Positions 16,876 to 26,955 of a stretch of 46,624 nt of DNA are shown here, piece by piece. The translations under genes and the position numbers were made by a program. Origin of the DNA: Candidatus Portnoyibacteriota bacterium (GTDB lineage Bacteria; Patescibacteriota; Minisyncoccia; Portnoybacterales; GWB1-42-6); the NCBI GenBank assembly GCA_016208745.1, contig JACQXN010000005.1:1-46624 (forward strand). Direction: 5' to 3'. Below the pieces are notes generated by a model that was not told the DNA's origin, did not search any database, and worked only from the letters and a program-made list of their open reading frames with translations. Every line of letters begins with the position of its first letter. Positions within the stretch are counted from its first letter, which is position 1.

Positions 16876-17553
16876 CTATTTTTCTCCGGACTCTTTTTCT
16901 GCCGAAGCCTCAGCTTCCTTGGCTGCCGCTTCCTCTTCGCCAACAACCTTAACTTCCTCAATCTTCTCTTCAATCTTTTCTTCCAAAGTGGCTAACTCTT
17001 CTTCCGAGCGTGGCGGCACAACAGAAGCCACAATTTCATCTGGCTCAGCCAAAATTTCAACGCCAGACGGGACTAAAAGATTTTTAATTAAAATGTGGTC
17101 TTCAAAAGTCTTTAGCGCCGAGATATCAACATCTAAATGATGAGGTAAATTTCCGGGCAGAGCCTTAACTTCTATCTCTTGGATATTTTTAACCAAAACC
17201 CCGCCCTCTGATTTAACTGCCGCTGATTCACCGGAAAAAACCAAAGCCACCTTGGCTTCAATTTTTTCATCCATTCTTACCTGATAAAAATCGATGTGTA
17301 AAATCCGTTCGCTTAACGGATCGCGGACAATATCATGAATTAAAACATTGGTTTTTTTGCCATCAATCTCAAGAGCCACCAATGATGATTCTCCGGCTTG
17401 ACGATATAGTTTATCGAAATCTTTCTCGGACACAGAAACAGGCTGCGATTTTATTCCCCGGCCATACAAAATAGCCGGTATCTTATCGGCTTTTCTTAAT
17501 TTATTAACCTTTCTGCCAACTTCTTGTCTTGATTGCGCTTTTAGAGATAGCAT
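16876..17553 (-). CDS. rplY: 50S ribosomal protein bL25/Ctc
   Basis: R..VGRKVNKLRKADKIPAILYGRGI...IHDIVRDPLSERILHIDFYQVRMDEKIEAKVALVF. Confidence 0.95.
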   Translation of the reverse strand: MLSLKAQSRQEVGRKVNKLRKADKIPAILYGRGIKSQPVSVSEKDFDKLYRQAGESSLVALEIDGKKTNVLIHDIVRDPLSERILHIDFYQVRMDEKIEAKVALVFSGESAAVKSEGGVLVKNIQEIEVKALPGNLPHHLDVDISALKTFEDHILIKNLLVPSGVEILAEPDEIVASVVPPRSEEELATLEEKIEEKIEEVKVVGEEEAAAKEAEASAEKESGEK

Positions 17554-17628
17554 ATAAATCTTTGAGCTTAATCAATTTAACACAAGCATCTTATCATAAG
17601 TTTACAAAAAAAACAAGCACTTAGACGT

Positions 17629-17671
17629 AAAAAGTGTCAGGCAACTTTATACAAGGCGCCCGACACTTTTT
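17629..17671 (-). terminator. Terminator hairpin, bidirectional
   Basis: aaaaagtgtc...gacacttttt. Confidence 0.7.
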
Positions 17672-17688
17672 CTAACATAAAAAGGCCT

Positions 17689-17907
17689 TTACTGAATTTT
17701 TATCACCTGCACCGGGCAAATATCTGCCGCATCTTTGCAGCAACCCGGATCCAAAACCTCCAGCTCCTCTATACCTATTCTCTCTGTATTTTTAATTGCG
17801 TTTTTTAAATGAGATAACCCGTCTTCTGCCATCTCAAAAAAAGCCGGGCAAATCGCGGCGCAACTTCCGCAACCAATGCATTGAGAACGCTCTAATATAA
17901 TTCGCAT
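17689..17907 (-). CDS. 4Fe-4S ferredoxin
   Basis: CIGCGSCAAICPAFFEM...CCKDAADICPVQVI. Confidence 0.9.
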   Translation of the reverse strand: MRIILERSQCIGCGSCAAICPAFFEMAEDGLSHLKNAIKNTERIGIEELEVLDPGCCKDAADICPVQVIKIQ

Positions 17908-17996
17908 ATCCTAAGCGACCCCGACACCCTGATTACACCCGGATTATCCAGATAAATTAATCCGGGTCATCCGGGTGTATCCGGATATCGGTGTCG

Positions 17997-18962
17997 CTAT
18001 ATCTTTACTGGCGTTTCTGGCTCCCCGCCTTTTAAAACCGCAATTATATTTCTAGCGGCCAGCTCCGACATCGCGCCTCTTGTTTCTTCTGTGGCGGAAG
18101 CGGTATGAGGCGTTAAAACCGTGTTCTGAAGGCCAGCTAAACCTTCGGCCATCTTTGGCTCCTGCTCATAAACATCCAAAGCCGCGCCCCTAATATCGCC
18201 AGCTTTTAGTGCTGCGACAAGGGCATTCTCATCAATAATTGGCCCGCGCGCCGTATTTATAAGATAGGCTGTTTTTTTCATCATTTTAAACTGCGGACCC
18301 CCTATTAAATGTTTGGTTTCCGGCGTCATAGGCACGTGTACTGAAATAAAATCAGAATCTTTTAATAGACTTTCTAAATCCCGGTATTCTAATTTGTATT
18401 TCCCCTCCGCTTCCTCATTTCGCTTGACGTCGTAATAAAGAATCTTCATTTCAAAACCATCAAACATTCTTTTCGCCACCGCCTCGCCAATGCGGCCAAG
18501 ACCAACTAGCCCCAAAGTTTTGCCAACCAAATCATTGCCCAAAAATAGCATCGGCGCCCAGCCAGTATACTTTCCGTCGCGCATATATTGATCTGACTCA
18601 ACTATCCGATGAGCGAGAGCAAAAATTAAAGCGATTGCATGTTCAGCAACTGATTCTGTCAAAACTCCGGGAGTATTAGTAATAATAAGATTATGCGCCG
18701 CCGCATCCTGCAAATTTATATTATCATAGCCGACCGCATAATTGGCAATGATTTTTAACTGCGAACCGGCTGCCTGCATTAATTCCGCGTCCATTTTATC
18801 GGTCAGAAGCGACAAAATCGCGTCAACGCCTTTAACTTTTTCTAGGAGTTGCTGGCGCGGCAAGACGCCGTCAAAATCCGAAACTTCAACCTCAAACCCC
18901 TCCTTCTTTAATAACTCAATCCCAGATTCTGGGATTTTTCTTGTGACAAAAACTTTTGGCAT
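17997..18962 (-). CDS. D-2-hydroxyacid dehydrogenase (glyoxylate reductase-like)
   Basis: GKTLGLVGLGRIGEAVAKRMFDGF...INTARGPIIDENALVAALKAGDIRGAALDVYEQEP. Confidence 0.92.
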   Translation of the reverse strand: MPKVFVTRKIPESGIELLKKEGFEVEVSDFDGVLPRQQLLEKVKGVDAILSLLTDKMDAELMQAAGSQLKIIANYAVGYDNINLQDAAAHNLIITNTPGVLTESVAEHAIALIFALAHRIVESDQYMRDGKYTGWAPMLFLGNDLVGKTLGLVGLGRIGEAVAKRMFDGFEMKILYYDVKRNEEAEGKYKLEYRDLESLLKDSDFISVHVPMTPETKHLIGGPQFKMMKKTAYLINTARGPIIDENALVAALKAGDIRGAALDVYEQEPKMAEGLAGLQNTVLTPHTASATEETRGAMSELAARNIIAVLKGGEPETPVKI

Positions 18963-18986
18963 GATTTTATTTTTTATTATTAATTA

Positions 18987-20657
18987 TTATCTAAGAGAGA
19001 AACAATTGTCTTTATTGGGCAAAGTTTTAGTTTCTACAAAGCCTTTTTCATTAACTAAAGCAAAAGTGGCCTGGCTTGTAGTTTTAAGTTTTGTCCAGAC
19101 GCAATAACCGCCCCCATTTCTGCTTGAATCGGTCCAATAATAGGCGTATTCGGCATCAGTCTCGTTAGACAAAGGAATCAAAAGATTATATGGTGCCAGA
19201 ATTTCTGAATTAGGCGGTATTGGAACTGGATTATTTGGCAAGTCTGGATATCTAGTATTCTCATCATAATACATCTCCATCACTAAAACCATCTGATTTA
19301 TGGTCGCTTTTCTTTGCGCATCCTCTGCTTTGGCTCGCGGCACCTCAATAACTGATTCTAAAAATTCACTTAATGGCTTGGAGTCTGCTGGCTTTTCCAA
19401 TTCCATCGACTCATTAAAATTAGATAAAGACAAGCTTATTGCAGAAAATTCTTTAATTTTGGACTCTGCGACAACCGGCTCTTCCTTTTTAAGAACAATT
19501 TTATGGATCATCCTGTCTGATTTTCCTACCCAAATTTCTCCGCTAATTTTAGCAAGCTCATCGGCAAATTCCCTAAATACTTCTTCGTTTTCAAAATAAT
19601 CTTTTTCCGTTTTTAGAATCTCCGCGACTCGAGATAAAAAGTTTCTGATTTCAGACGCATTAAGAGTCACAAGGTAATGAAAAGATTTTATTTTATTGTC
19701 GTCTTCCAAAAGAATGTCATTTTCTTTTTCCTCTTTTATATTGAAAAGGTTGGTTTGCTTAATCAAGTCGCGAAGCTGCTCCTCTTCTGCTTGGCTTAAA
19801 GCATTATCAATGCTGCGCAGACCGAGCTCTTCTCTCTGTTGTTCATAGTCATCAAGAGCGCTCTCCATGCCTAAATCCTTTAATGACTTCTCCAAATCCT
19901 CCTTGGTTACCCTTATCCATTTATTATCAAACGTTGAATCTCCGGCAAACGGAATAGGAAAATTTTCTAATTTAAAATAGGTTTCCTTGTCAATATGCTT
20001 GAGTTGGCCAGAAAAAGAAAAGTTAATCGGTGATCCAAGCGTATTGAGCTCAAAATTAATATCAATTTTTGGTTGTTTGATATCTTTAAAATCAAAAAAA
20101 CCAGCTGATTCAATGGTTAGCTCTGTTTCGGAGTCCTGCGCGTTTAGAGTGATTGAAGAATTATCTGCTATCGCTGAAAAAATAGCCCCAAAAATATTAT
20201 TTTCGAAAACAGAGGATATTTTCTTTGTGCCTATCTCAAATAAAAAATCATATCTAAAACTTCTTAAATCCTTCCCCATTTTTCCAATCGCCTGCTTAAC
20301 TACCCTCTCTGGCGATGGAGATAAAAACTGGCTATAAGCAAAAAAGGCTAAACCAATAATCCCAAAGAGACAAATAAGCCCGAGCGCCACCGGTTTCATT
20401 TTGGAAGACAGCGGAGATCCAATACTTTCCTCTTTAATTGCTGGTGATTCAGAAATTTCTGATCCGAAGGAAGGGTAAATTATCTTTACTTCCTGAGGTT
20501 GCGCCTGTTGTTGGCTAGGAGGAAACAAAGAATCTAATGCTTCTTGCACCTGACCTTCGCTCCAGCCCACCTGCAAAAGATCTTCGCGGGTTTTTTCTTT
20601 AGAAAATCCGCTGGCCAAAGATTGTTTAATATAATCTGCTAATTTTTGATCAATCAT
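18987..20657 (-). CDS. Hypothetical TM protein, 556 aa
   Basis: TM PVALGLICLFGIIGLAFFAY; C-terminal pilin-like YYDENTRYPDLPNNPVP...YAYYWTDSS. Confidence 0.7.
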   Translation of the reverse strand: MIDQKLADYIKQSLASGFSKEKTREDLLQVGWSEGQVQEALDSLFPPSQQQAQPQEVKIIYPSFGSEISESPAIKEESIGSPLSSKMKPVALGLICLFGIIGLAFFAYSQFLSPSPERVVKQAIGKMGKDLRSFRYDFLFEIGTKKISSVFENNIFGAIFSAIADNSSITLNAQDSETELTIESAGFFDFKDIKQPKIDINFELNTLGSPINFSFSGQLKHIDKETYFKLENFPIPFAGDSTFDNKWIRVTKEDLEKSLKDLGMESALDDYEQQREELGLRSIDNALSQAEEEQLRDLIKQTNLFNIKEEKENDILLEDDNKIKSFHYLVTLNASEIRNFLSRVAEILKTEKDYFENEEVFREFADELAKISGEIWVGKSDRMIHKIVLKKEEPVVAESKIKEFSAISLSLSNFNESMELEKPADSKPLSEFLESVIEVPRAKAEDAQRKATINQMVLVMEMYYDENTRYPDLPNNPVPIPPNSEILAPYNLLIPLSNETDAEYAYYWTDSSRNGGGYCVWTKLKTTSQATFALVNEKGFVETKTLPNKDNCFSLR

Positions 20658-21532
20658 AATTTAATTTTATCTTGTGAACCAAATAATTTTATTTTTTCTT
20701 CCACGACCTCTCTTAGTGCTTCAAGAATCGGCTCCAAAATTTTATAAGGCGTGGTCTCTTCGGGGTTATCCTCTAATTGCTCGCTTAATCTTTCTTTATA
20801 AACAACGCGTAAATCAGTATTAACATTCACCTTCACAATGCCAAGCCTAATTGCCTCCTTAACGTCTTCTTCGGGAATGCCCGAACCCCCGTGTAAAACT
20901 AGAAATGCTTTGCCTTCCAGCTCATTTCTAATGTCGGTCAAACGCTCCAAATTTAATTTTTCCCCGCCTTTTGAAAAAATACCATGCGCATTGCCAATGA
21001 CAACCGCTAGAGAATCAACGCCTGTTTTTTCAATAAAATCCCTTGCCTGATCTGGACTAGTTAAGTCTTCCTCTTTTATTTTAAGCTCCTCTTTATGCAA
21101 GGAAGAGCTGCCACGCAAATACCCAAGCTCGCCCTCAACTATTATCTGGCGGTCAAAAGTTTTTTCTACTTGGCGGATATAATCAACTACTAATTTTGTT
21201 TTGGCTACATTTTGCTCATAGCTTAATTCTGAGCCATCAAAATGAATCGCGTCATAGCCAGCGGCCAATGCCTTTTTTATTTTTTCAAGCGATTTCCCAT
21301 GGTCTAAATTTAAAATTATCGGCAATTTTGTCCCAATGCGCCAAGCCTCAACCAAAGCCACTGCTTCTGGCATGCCGACAAATTCCGCCTCGCCTTCAGA
21401 AGTTGAAACAATAATTGGCGCGTTTAGGTTTTTGGCAGCCAAAACTATCGCCTTTAATGTCTCGGCGGTTGAAAAATTGAAAGATCCTACCGCGTATTTA
21501 CCCAATTGTGCCTGTTTTAAAATCTCCTTCAT
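20654..21532 (-). CDS. fba: Class II fructose-bisphosphate aldolase
   Basis: YAVGSFNFSTAETLKAIV...LNLDHGKSLEKIKKALAAGYDAIHFDGS...LVLHGGSGIPEEDVKEAIRLGIVKVNVNTDLR. Confidence 0.95.
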   Translation of the reverse strand: MKEILKQAQLGKYAVGSFNFSTAETLKAIVLAAKNLNAPIIVSTSEGEAEFVGMPEAVALVEAWRIGTKLPIILNLDHGKSLEKIKKALAAGYDAIHFDGSELSYEQNVAKTKLVVDYIRQVEKTFDRQIIVEGELGYLRGSSSLHKEELKIKEEDLTSPDQARDFIEKTGVDSLAVVIGNAHGIFSKGGEKLNLERLTDIRNELEGKAFLVLHGGSGIPEEDVKEAIRLGIVKVNVNTDLRVVYKERLSEQLEDNPEETTPYKILEPILEALREVVEEKIKLFGSQDKIKL

Positions 21533-21538
21533 AGCCTT

Positions 21539-21572
21539 GCTACGGAATACGGATTTATTACGGATATACGGA
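21539..21572 (+). repeat. Left arm of inverted repeat bracketing GxxExxY pseudogene
   Basis: gctacggaatacggatttattacggatatacggatt; inverted match to 21965-22001. Confidence 0.85.
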
Positions 21573-21964
21573 TTAATTTATATTAACGACTCTTTTAAAT
21601 TTTACGCCGCTCTTTGTAAAATGGGCAATAATTCCAAGTTTTAGATTTTTGGCTTTTAAGTAAGAATACAGCTGGTCTATGTCCTTTTTAGAAAAAAATT
21701 ACGGATTTTTATTTCTAAAATAATCTTGTCTTCTATTAAGAAATCGAAATAATATATACCGATATTTTTTCCTTTATAGGATATTTTTGCCGGCAATTGC
21801 TCTTTAAAAATGAATCCTATCTATTCTAGCTCTCGCGACACGCCTTTCTGATAAAAACTCTCTTTGTGCCCTGATCCAATATTATTAAAAACACTAAATA
21901 GCGCGCCGATAATTTTATGGGTCAAGTCTGAATAGATTAGGGGTTTTCTCAAATTAGTCGGCAT
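21573..21964 (-). pseudogene. GxxExxY family (PD-(D/E)XK nuclease-like, PDDEXK_3) pseudogene
   Basis: MPTNLRKPLIYSDLTHKIIGALFSVFNNIGSGHKESFYQKGVSRELE*IGFIFKEQLPAKISYKGKNIGIYYFDFLIEDKIILEIKIRNFF(frameshift)KKDIDQLYSYLKAKNLKLGIIAHFTKSGVKFKRVVNIN*; TAG at 21821-21823. Confidence 0.9.
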
Positions 21965-22001
21965 TTTATCCGTATATCCGTATTTATCAGTATTCCGTAG
22001 C
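21965..22001 (-). repeat. Right arm of inverted repeat bracketing GxxExxY pseudogene
   Basis: tttatccgtatatccgtatttatcagtattccgtagc. Confidence 0.85.
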
Positions 22002-23251
22002 TATTTTAACTCAATATAACCACGTTCCATATTTTCCACCACCATTTCTTCCAACTTTTCTTCTCCCATATATTCAATAAAAATTTTATTCCAAAGAGCC
22101 TCTTGTTGATGATAAAGATATTTGCCCAACCCCCCATGGGTTAAAGAAATAACATTATCTACCAAATCAAAACTAACTATCTCTTCCCCTTTTTTCCCGG
22201 CTGGGAATATTTCGCCGGCAAAATCGTCTATATCGCGCCAAAAATCAAATTTTATCTGCGGATTCTTTTGCCCCATTGCGTCCATTTCTTTTTCAGCCTT
22301 TAACCAATGAATGGTTTCGGGATTAACGTGGGGCTTAAAAAGTCGGGGGTCATTGGGATCTATTTTAGCTAAATAACGGACGATTATTCGCCACAATGTC
22401 CCGCCATTATCAGGCATAGATTCAACAATAGAACCCGACAAAAGACTAACTAGACGCTGGCCAAAATTTGGCTCGCTTGAATATTTCAAAAATAGCTTTG
22501 AATAAAAATCAATTTCGTGAAGATAATGTAAAACGAGACTAAAGGTTTCCAGAGATTGACCAACCAGTTGCTCTTTTTTAATTGGTAGGATAAATACAAA
22601 ACCTAGCTCTTTTAGATGGCTGATGTTATGGAGTTTTTTGCCAACAAATTTTTCCCCAATTTCAGTCCATTTTTCGGACAATACCCTAACTTCAATTTCT
22701 CTTTCTTCAAAACTATCAACGGTTAAATCGTTATACGGTCGGAAAAAAGTCTCATTCAACCAACGCTCATTTTCTACGAATCTTAAAGCAGCGAAAATCT
22801 CAAAAAGATCTTCTTTTTCCAGCAATTCCTTAATCTCTGAATGCCCCAGAGCCTTTAAAATATTGCGAGGCGGATTCAAAAAAAGAAAATCCCGCATCTT
22901 TTCTTTTTTAAGAAAAAAGCCTTTTTTTATGTTAGCTGTAGTCTTTAAAATATCTATCATTTTTTGGCAGCAGACGTTCTTGCTAAAATCGGGCCGGCCC
23001 AAAAATTCAAAAAGGGCATCGTCAGCTTCTTTGGTTTTTTTTAAAATTTCTCGCTGGACATATTGAGCATCTGCCTTATCTTGAGCAATGCCCAAATCAG
23101 CTAGCTTTTGCCGGACAATCCGTTCGTTTTCCTCAAAGATTTTTTCCGGAATGCCCTTTTTACCGGTTATTTTTTCCATTTTATCAAATAGATCGACCAA
23201 AACATTTTCTGGCGTTCTAAGAAGTCTGGCTATGTGTTGAATCTCGTTCAT
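22001..23251 (-). CDS. Hypothetical protein, 416 aa
   Basis: Long ORF between fba and PfkB kinase; no family recognised. Confidence 0.75.
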   Translation of the reverse strand: MNEIQHIARLLRTPENVLVDLFDKMEKITGKKGIPEKIFEENERIVRQKLADLGIAQDKADAQYVQREILKKTKEADDALFEFLGRPDFSKNVCCQKMIDILKTTANIKKGFFLKKEKMRDFLFLNPPRNILKALGHSEIKELLEKEDLFEIFAALRFVENERWLNETFFRPYNDLTVDSFEEREIEVRVLSEKWTEIGEKFVGKKLHNISHLKELGFVFILPIKKEQLVGQSLETFSLVLHYLHEIDFYSKLFLKYSSEPNFGQRLVSLLSGSIVESMPDNGGTLWRIIVRYLAKIDPNDPRLFKPHVNPETIHWLKAEKEMDAMGQKNPQIKFDFWRDIDDFAGEIFPAGKKGEEIVSFDLVDNVISLTHGGLGKYLYHQQEALWNKIFIEYMGEEKLEEMVVENMERGYIELK

Positions 23252-23267
23252 AAGAATTTATTCTTGC

Positions 23268-23422
23268 ATGGCAAAAATTTTGTGATAAAATCGTGGCGAG
23301 ATGAGCGTAAAAATCGCGTGTATCGCACTCCGAAGGCGGGGCGGGCATAGCGATTTTATCCGCCTTGGGCGGAGAGCCTGATTTTATCAAAATTTTATGC
23401 CCAAAGTAACGAGAAAAGTTAT
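23268..23422 (+). repeat. Structured element family F, copy 2
   Basis: gcatggcaaaaattttgtgataaaatcgtggcgagatgag...gcctgattttatcaaaattttatgcc. Confidence 0.85.
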
Positions 23423-24426
23423 ATTTTAAAACTCTTAACCTCAATCTTTTTCCATTCCCCCCATTCCCCTTTTTTTAATAAACCATTTTTAGCTCCAAAA
23501 TGCTGGACAGTTGAAGTCGCATTAGCTGTTCCAAGCTGAATTGCGTGCTCAATGATAGAAGGCTGAATTTTTGTCTGCGAAGATTTCTGGATAAAACCAG
23601 CGACAAACCCTGAACCAAAAGCATCGCCAGCGCCTGTCCGGTCTAAAATTTCAGATTCCGGGATCCCAGCCCGATAAATGTTTCGGCCGTCAGAAACTTT
23701 AACGCCGTCTGGACCTTTAGTCATAACCGCAATTCCCCTCACCCAAACATCTAGCCGCTTAAAAATTTCTCTCTCTTCGTTATATGGCAAACAGGTTAAT
23801 TTTGCCGCCTCTTCTCTGTTTAAAATAAAAATGTCAATTTTATTTAATAGCGGCTCAAGTTTATTAATGCTTAATTTTAGTTGATCTGCGCCGGGATTAA
23901 CCGCGATTTTTATCCCTTCTTTATGGGCAAAATTAATCAGCGGTTCAAATAATTCTGCTGATTTTCCCGAAAGACCGGAGATATAGAACCATTCGCTTTT
24001 CAGCTCTTTCCAAGAAACATCACTTTTTGCAAGCTCATGACAGGCGCCTTCATAAACCAGAATGCTTCGCTCGCCAGAAGGAACTGACAAAACAACAGAA
24101 TAAGCTGTTTTATTTTTTTTATCTTTAACAATAAAACCGGTATTTATATTAAGTTTTTTTAACTCGCTAAGAATTGTCTCTCCGCCCGCATCCCCGCCAA
24201 CTTTTCCAACATAAGCGGTTTTTAATCCCTGCAGAGCAAAGGTCGCGGCCGTATTCGTCCCTCCGCCGCCTGTGGCAAAAATCACGTCTTCAACATATAT
24301 TTTTGCGCCCTGCGGCACGCATAATCCCTTGCCAGTCGCAAAAACATCGTCTTTTAAACGCTGAAAATTCTTGCTGACAACAAACATATCGCGAGTGGCA
24401 GAGCCGAAAGTAATGATATCAAACAT
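23419..24426 (-). CDS. PfkB-family carbohydrate kinase
   Basis: GGGGTNTAATFALQGLKTAYVGKVGGDAGG...DRTGAGDAFGSGFVAGFI. Confidence 0.93.
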   Translation of the reverse strand: MFDIITFGSATRDMFVVSKNFQRLKDDVFATGKGLCVPQGAKIYVEDVIFATGGGGTNTAATFALQGLKTAYVGKVGGDAGGETILSELKKLNINTGFIVKDKKNKTAYSVVLSVPSGERSILVYEGACHELAKSDVSWKELKSEWFYISGLSGKSAELFEPLINFAHKEGIKIAVNPGADQLKLSINKLEPLLNKIDIFILNREEAAKLTCLPYNEEREIFKRLDVWVRGIAVMTKGPDGVKVSDGRNIYRAGIPESEILDRTGAGDAFGSGFVAGFIQKSSQTKIQPSIIEHAIQLGTANATSTVQHFGAKNGLLKKGEWGEWKKIEVKSFKI

Positions 24427-24461
24427 AAATCAGAATTACGAATCAAGAATTACGAATAACC

Positions 24462-24645
24462 TTGCATGGCAAAAATTTTGTTATAAAATCATGGCGAGAT
24501 GAGTGTAAAAATCGCGTGTATCGCACGCCGAAGGCGGGGCGGGCATAGCGATTTTAGCGAAACGAGCCTGATTTTATCAAAATTTTATGCCCTGCAAGTA
24601 ATCTTTTGGTTACTTTTCTGTTAGCAGAAAAGTAACAAGAAAAAC
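24462..24645 (+). repeat. Structured element family F, copy 3
   Basis: gcatggcaaaaattttgttataaaatcatggcgagatgag...gattttatcaaaattttatgccctgcaagtaatcttttggttacttttctgttagcagaaaagtaac. Confidence 0.88.
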
Positions 24646-26894
24646 TATATCGCCTTCATTATCTTCTCCTTTAACCCCTTCACATCAAATTCCGCTAATT
24701 GATAAACTTCATTCACCGGGCCGGATTTTAAGAAATGATCCACACCGATAACTTGATTTAGGTAATTGGGCGGCAATAAGAATCTGTATAAAAATCCGGG
24801 CCAGCCATTGTGCAAGGTGATAACATGCGGCCGCTCATCGTCGGACAAAATTAGATTAGCTTTCTGCGGATCGTTTTTCTTTAATTCTTCAAATAATTCC
24901 GGCGAGGTAACCGCAATAATTTTTATATCAAAATCATTTTCAAGTTCAGGCAGAATTTCCAAAACATTAGCCAAAACCTGCCCGCCGCAAATTGCCAAAA
25001 CGACTTTCTTCTTATCATTCTCCGAAAATGGTTTAAAAACATAAGCGCCATTTGTCGCTTCGCTAGCCTGCGGCACAACCCAGCCTGGGCGAATTTCCCC
25101 GCGTTTAAGCACGGGGGTCCCGGGCCTCATCACAGACAAAGCAATCGGCTCGCCTTGTTTAAGCGCGTAAAAAAGCATCTCAATTGTTTCATTGGCATCC
25201 ATGGGTTTATAAACCTTTATCCCCGGATAAGCGTCAAACAAAGACATCCAATACATGCCATGGTGCGTTGGCCCGTCTTCGGCTGTTTCCATTCCGTCGT
25301 GCGCGGCCAAAACTATAAAAAATCCCTTGGAGGCTTCATCCATTGCGTTATTTATCAAAGCCATACGGACAGGGTTGCTCATAATGGTTGTGAAAACGCC
25401 GTAAGAAGCAAAAACGCTCATTGGCCGGAAGCCCCCCGGCAAAGAATCAAGAGTCAGCGCCGTTGACATCATAGCCATGTTGGCTTCGGCAATACCAAAA
25501 CGGATGCCCCGACCAAGCGGATTTTGACCATTGATAATGCCATAAACATTTTCTGCTGCGCCGGTTAAAATTGATTTCATTAAATCCCCTGCGCCGATAT
25601 AGAAAAATCCGTTTTGCCCCATCAGCCATTTAAAAAATGCTTCGGTGGCTTTTCTGGTCGCGATTTTTTCGCCTTCCTTAAAGATGAGTTCTGGCGGCAA
25701 CTCTTCGGGCCGCTTAATGGATTTATAATCTGCCATTGGCCGTCCATTTAAGATTTTTTGCATTTGCGACGATAATTCGTTTTCTGGCTTTATTTTTGAT
25801 TTGCAAATTTCCAACCGGCTTAAAATATATTTGGCATCATCTTTATCTAGTTGCGAGATTACAACATCAATATCTTTTTGGATTTCTCCGTCAATTCCCG
25901 GAACATCAAAGCCAATATTTTTCATAATCTGAACGTATTCTTCGTGCGGCGCGGGTGTACCGTGAGAATCAGCTGTGCCTTCAAGCTTGCCATAATATTT
26001 ACCCTTGATAGCATGACAGATAACAACAGTTGGCCGACCATTGGCAAAACCCTCATATGCCTTTTGATAAGCATGGCATAATTCCAAAACATTGTGGCCA
26101 TTAGCCTCAATCACATTCCAGCCTAAACCCCACCAATGATTGATATAAGGCGAAGCAATAACTTCTGTTATTGGTCCATCAATACCAAAACCATTAAAAT
26201 CCAAGGTAACAATAACATTGTCCATACCCATTGAAACAATGGAATTCCTTGCTTCATAACTTATACCTTCTTCGGTTTCCGCATCGCCGGCAATAACAAA
26301 AACTTTTGCGCCAAGCCCGTTTGATTTTTGTAAAGTCGCCAAACCTAAAGCCGCGGAAAACCCGTGACCCGATGAGCCGGTTGAGACATCAGCCAAAGCA
26401 TAACGCGATTCAACGTGGCCTGATGGCCCGGAACAATGCCTGAAATATTTTAGGCAGCTTGGCAAAACTGCCCCTAATTTTTCTTTGTCAATTTCAACGC
26501 CTTGACGCTCTAATGATTCGTATATCAGAGCTAATGTTGCGTGAAAAAGCGGCGTGCAATGTCCGGCTGACCAAACGACTCTGTCTCTGCCCGGATGTTT
26601 TTCCTGCATTGGATCAAAAGCGATAATGCCTCCAAGAATCATTGCTAAAATTTGCTCAACTTTTGAAGATGAACCGCCCGGATGACCAGATTTTATTCCT
26701 TCAATAGCCGAAAAAGCCAACCCGCGAACAATCCGCGCCAGATTTTCTATCTTTTTTAAATCAACTCCGTCAATTGGCTCAAGCTCTAAATTTTTTAAAT
26801 TCAAATACGCTCCCCCTTCTGGGCTATATTTAAATCTCTGCGGTTCTTTTTCTTTTAAATCTTCTAATTCTTTTTGATTGAGAATGTTATACAT
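24645..26894 (-). CDS. tkt: Transketolase
   Basis: GIKSGHPGGSSSKVEQILAM...SSGHGFSAALGLA...GDAETEEGISYEA; C-term Pyr/transketolase_C domains. Confidence 0.92.
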   Translation of the reverse strand: MYNILNQKELEDLKEKEPQRFKYSPEGGAYLNLKNLELEPIDGVDLKKIENLARIVRGLAFSAIEGIKSGHPGGSSSKVEQILAMILGGIIAFDPMQEKHPGRDRVVWSAGHCTPLFHATLALIYESLERQGVEIDKEKLGAVLPSCLKYFRHCSGPSGHVESRYALADVSTGSSGHGFSAALGLATLQKSNGLGAKVFVIAGDAETEEGISYEARNSIVSMGMDNVIVTLDFNGFGIDGPITEVIASPYINHWWGLGWNVIEANGHNVLELCHAYQKAYEGFANGRPTVVICHAIKGKYYGKLEGTADSHGTPAPHEEYVQIMKNIGFDVPGIDGEIQKDIDVVISQLDKDDAKYILSRLEICKSKIKPENELSSQMQKILNGRPMADYKSIKRPEELPPELIFKEGEKIATRKATEAFFKWLMGQNGFFYIGAGDLMKSILTGAAENVYGIINGQNPLGRGIRFGIAEANMAMMSTALTLDSLPGGFRPMSVFASYGVFTTIMSNPVRMALINNAMDEASKGFFIVLAAHDGMETAEDGPTHHGMYWMSLFDAYPGIKVYKPMDANETIEMLFYALKQGEPIALSVMRPGTPVLKRGEIRPGWVVPQASEATNGAYVFKPFSENDKKKVVLAICGGQVLANVLEILPELENDFDIKIIAVTSPELFEELKKNDPQKANLILSDDERPHVITLHNGWPGFLYRFLLPPNYLNQVIGVDHFLKSGPVNEVYQLAEFDVKGLKEKIMKAI

Positions 26895-26955
26895 AATATT
26901 TTTGCCTCCTTTATAATATTGCTTTTTCGTTTATACTAGAAAATGATCTTATTTT

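Noticed and set aside
22623-23066. 147-aa plus-strand ORF
   Set aside because: Antisense to the 416-aa ORF; low-complexity S/F/K-rich shadow translation.
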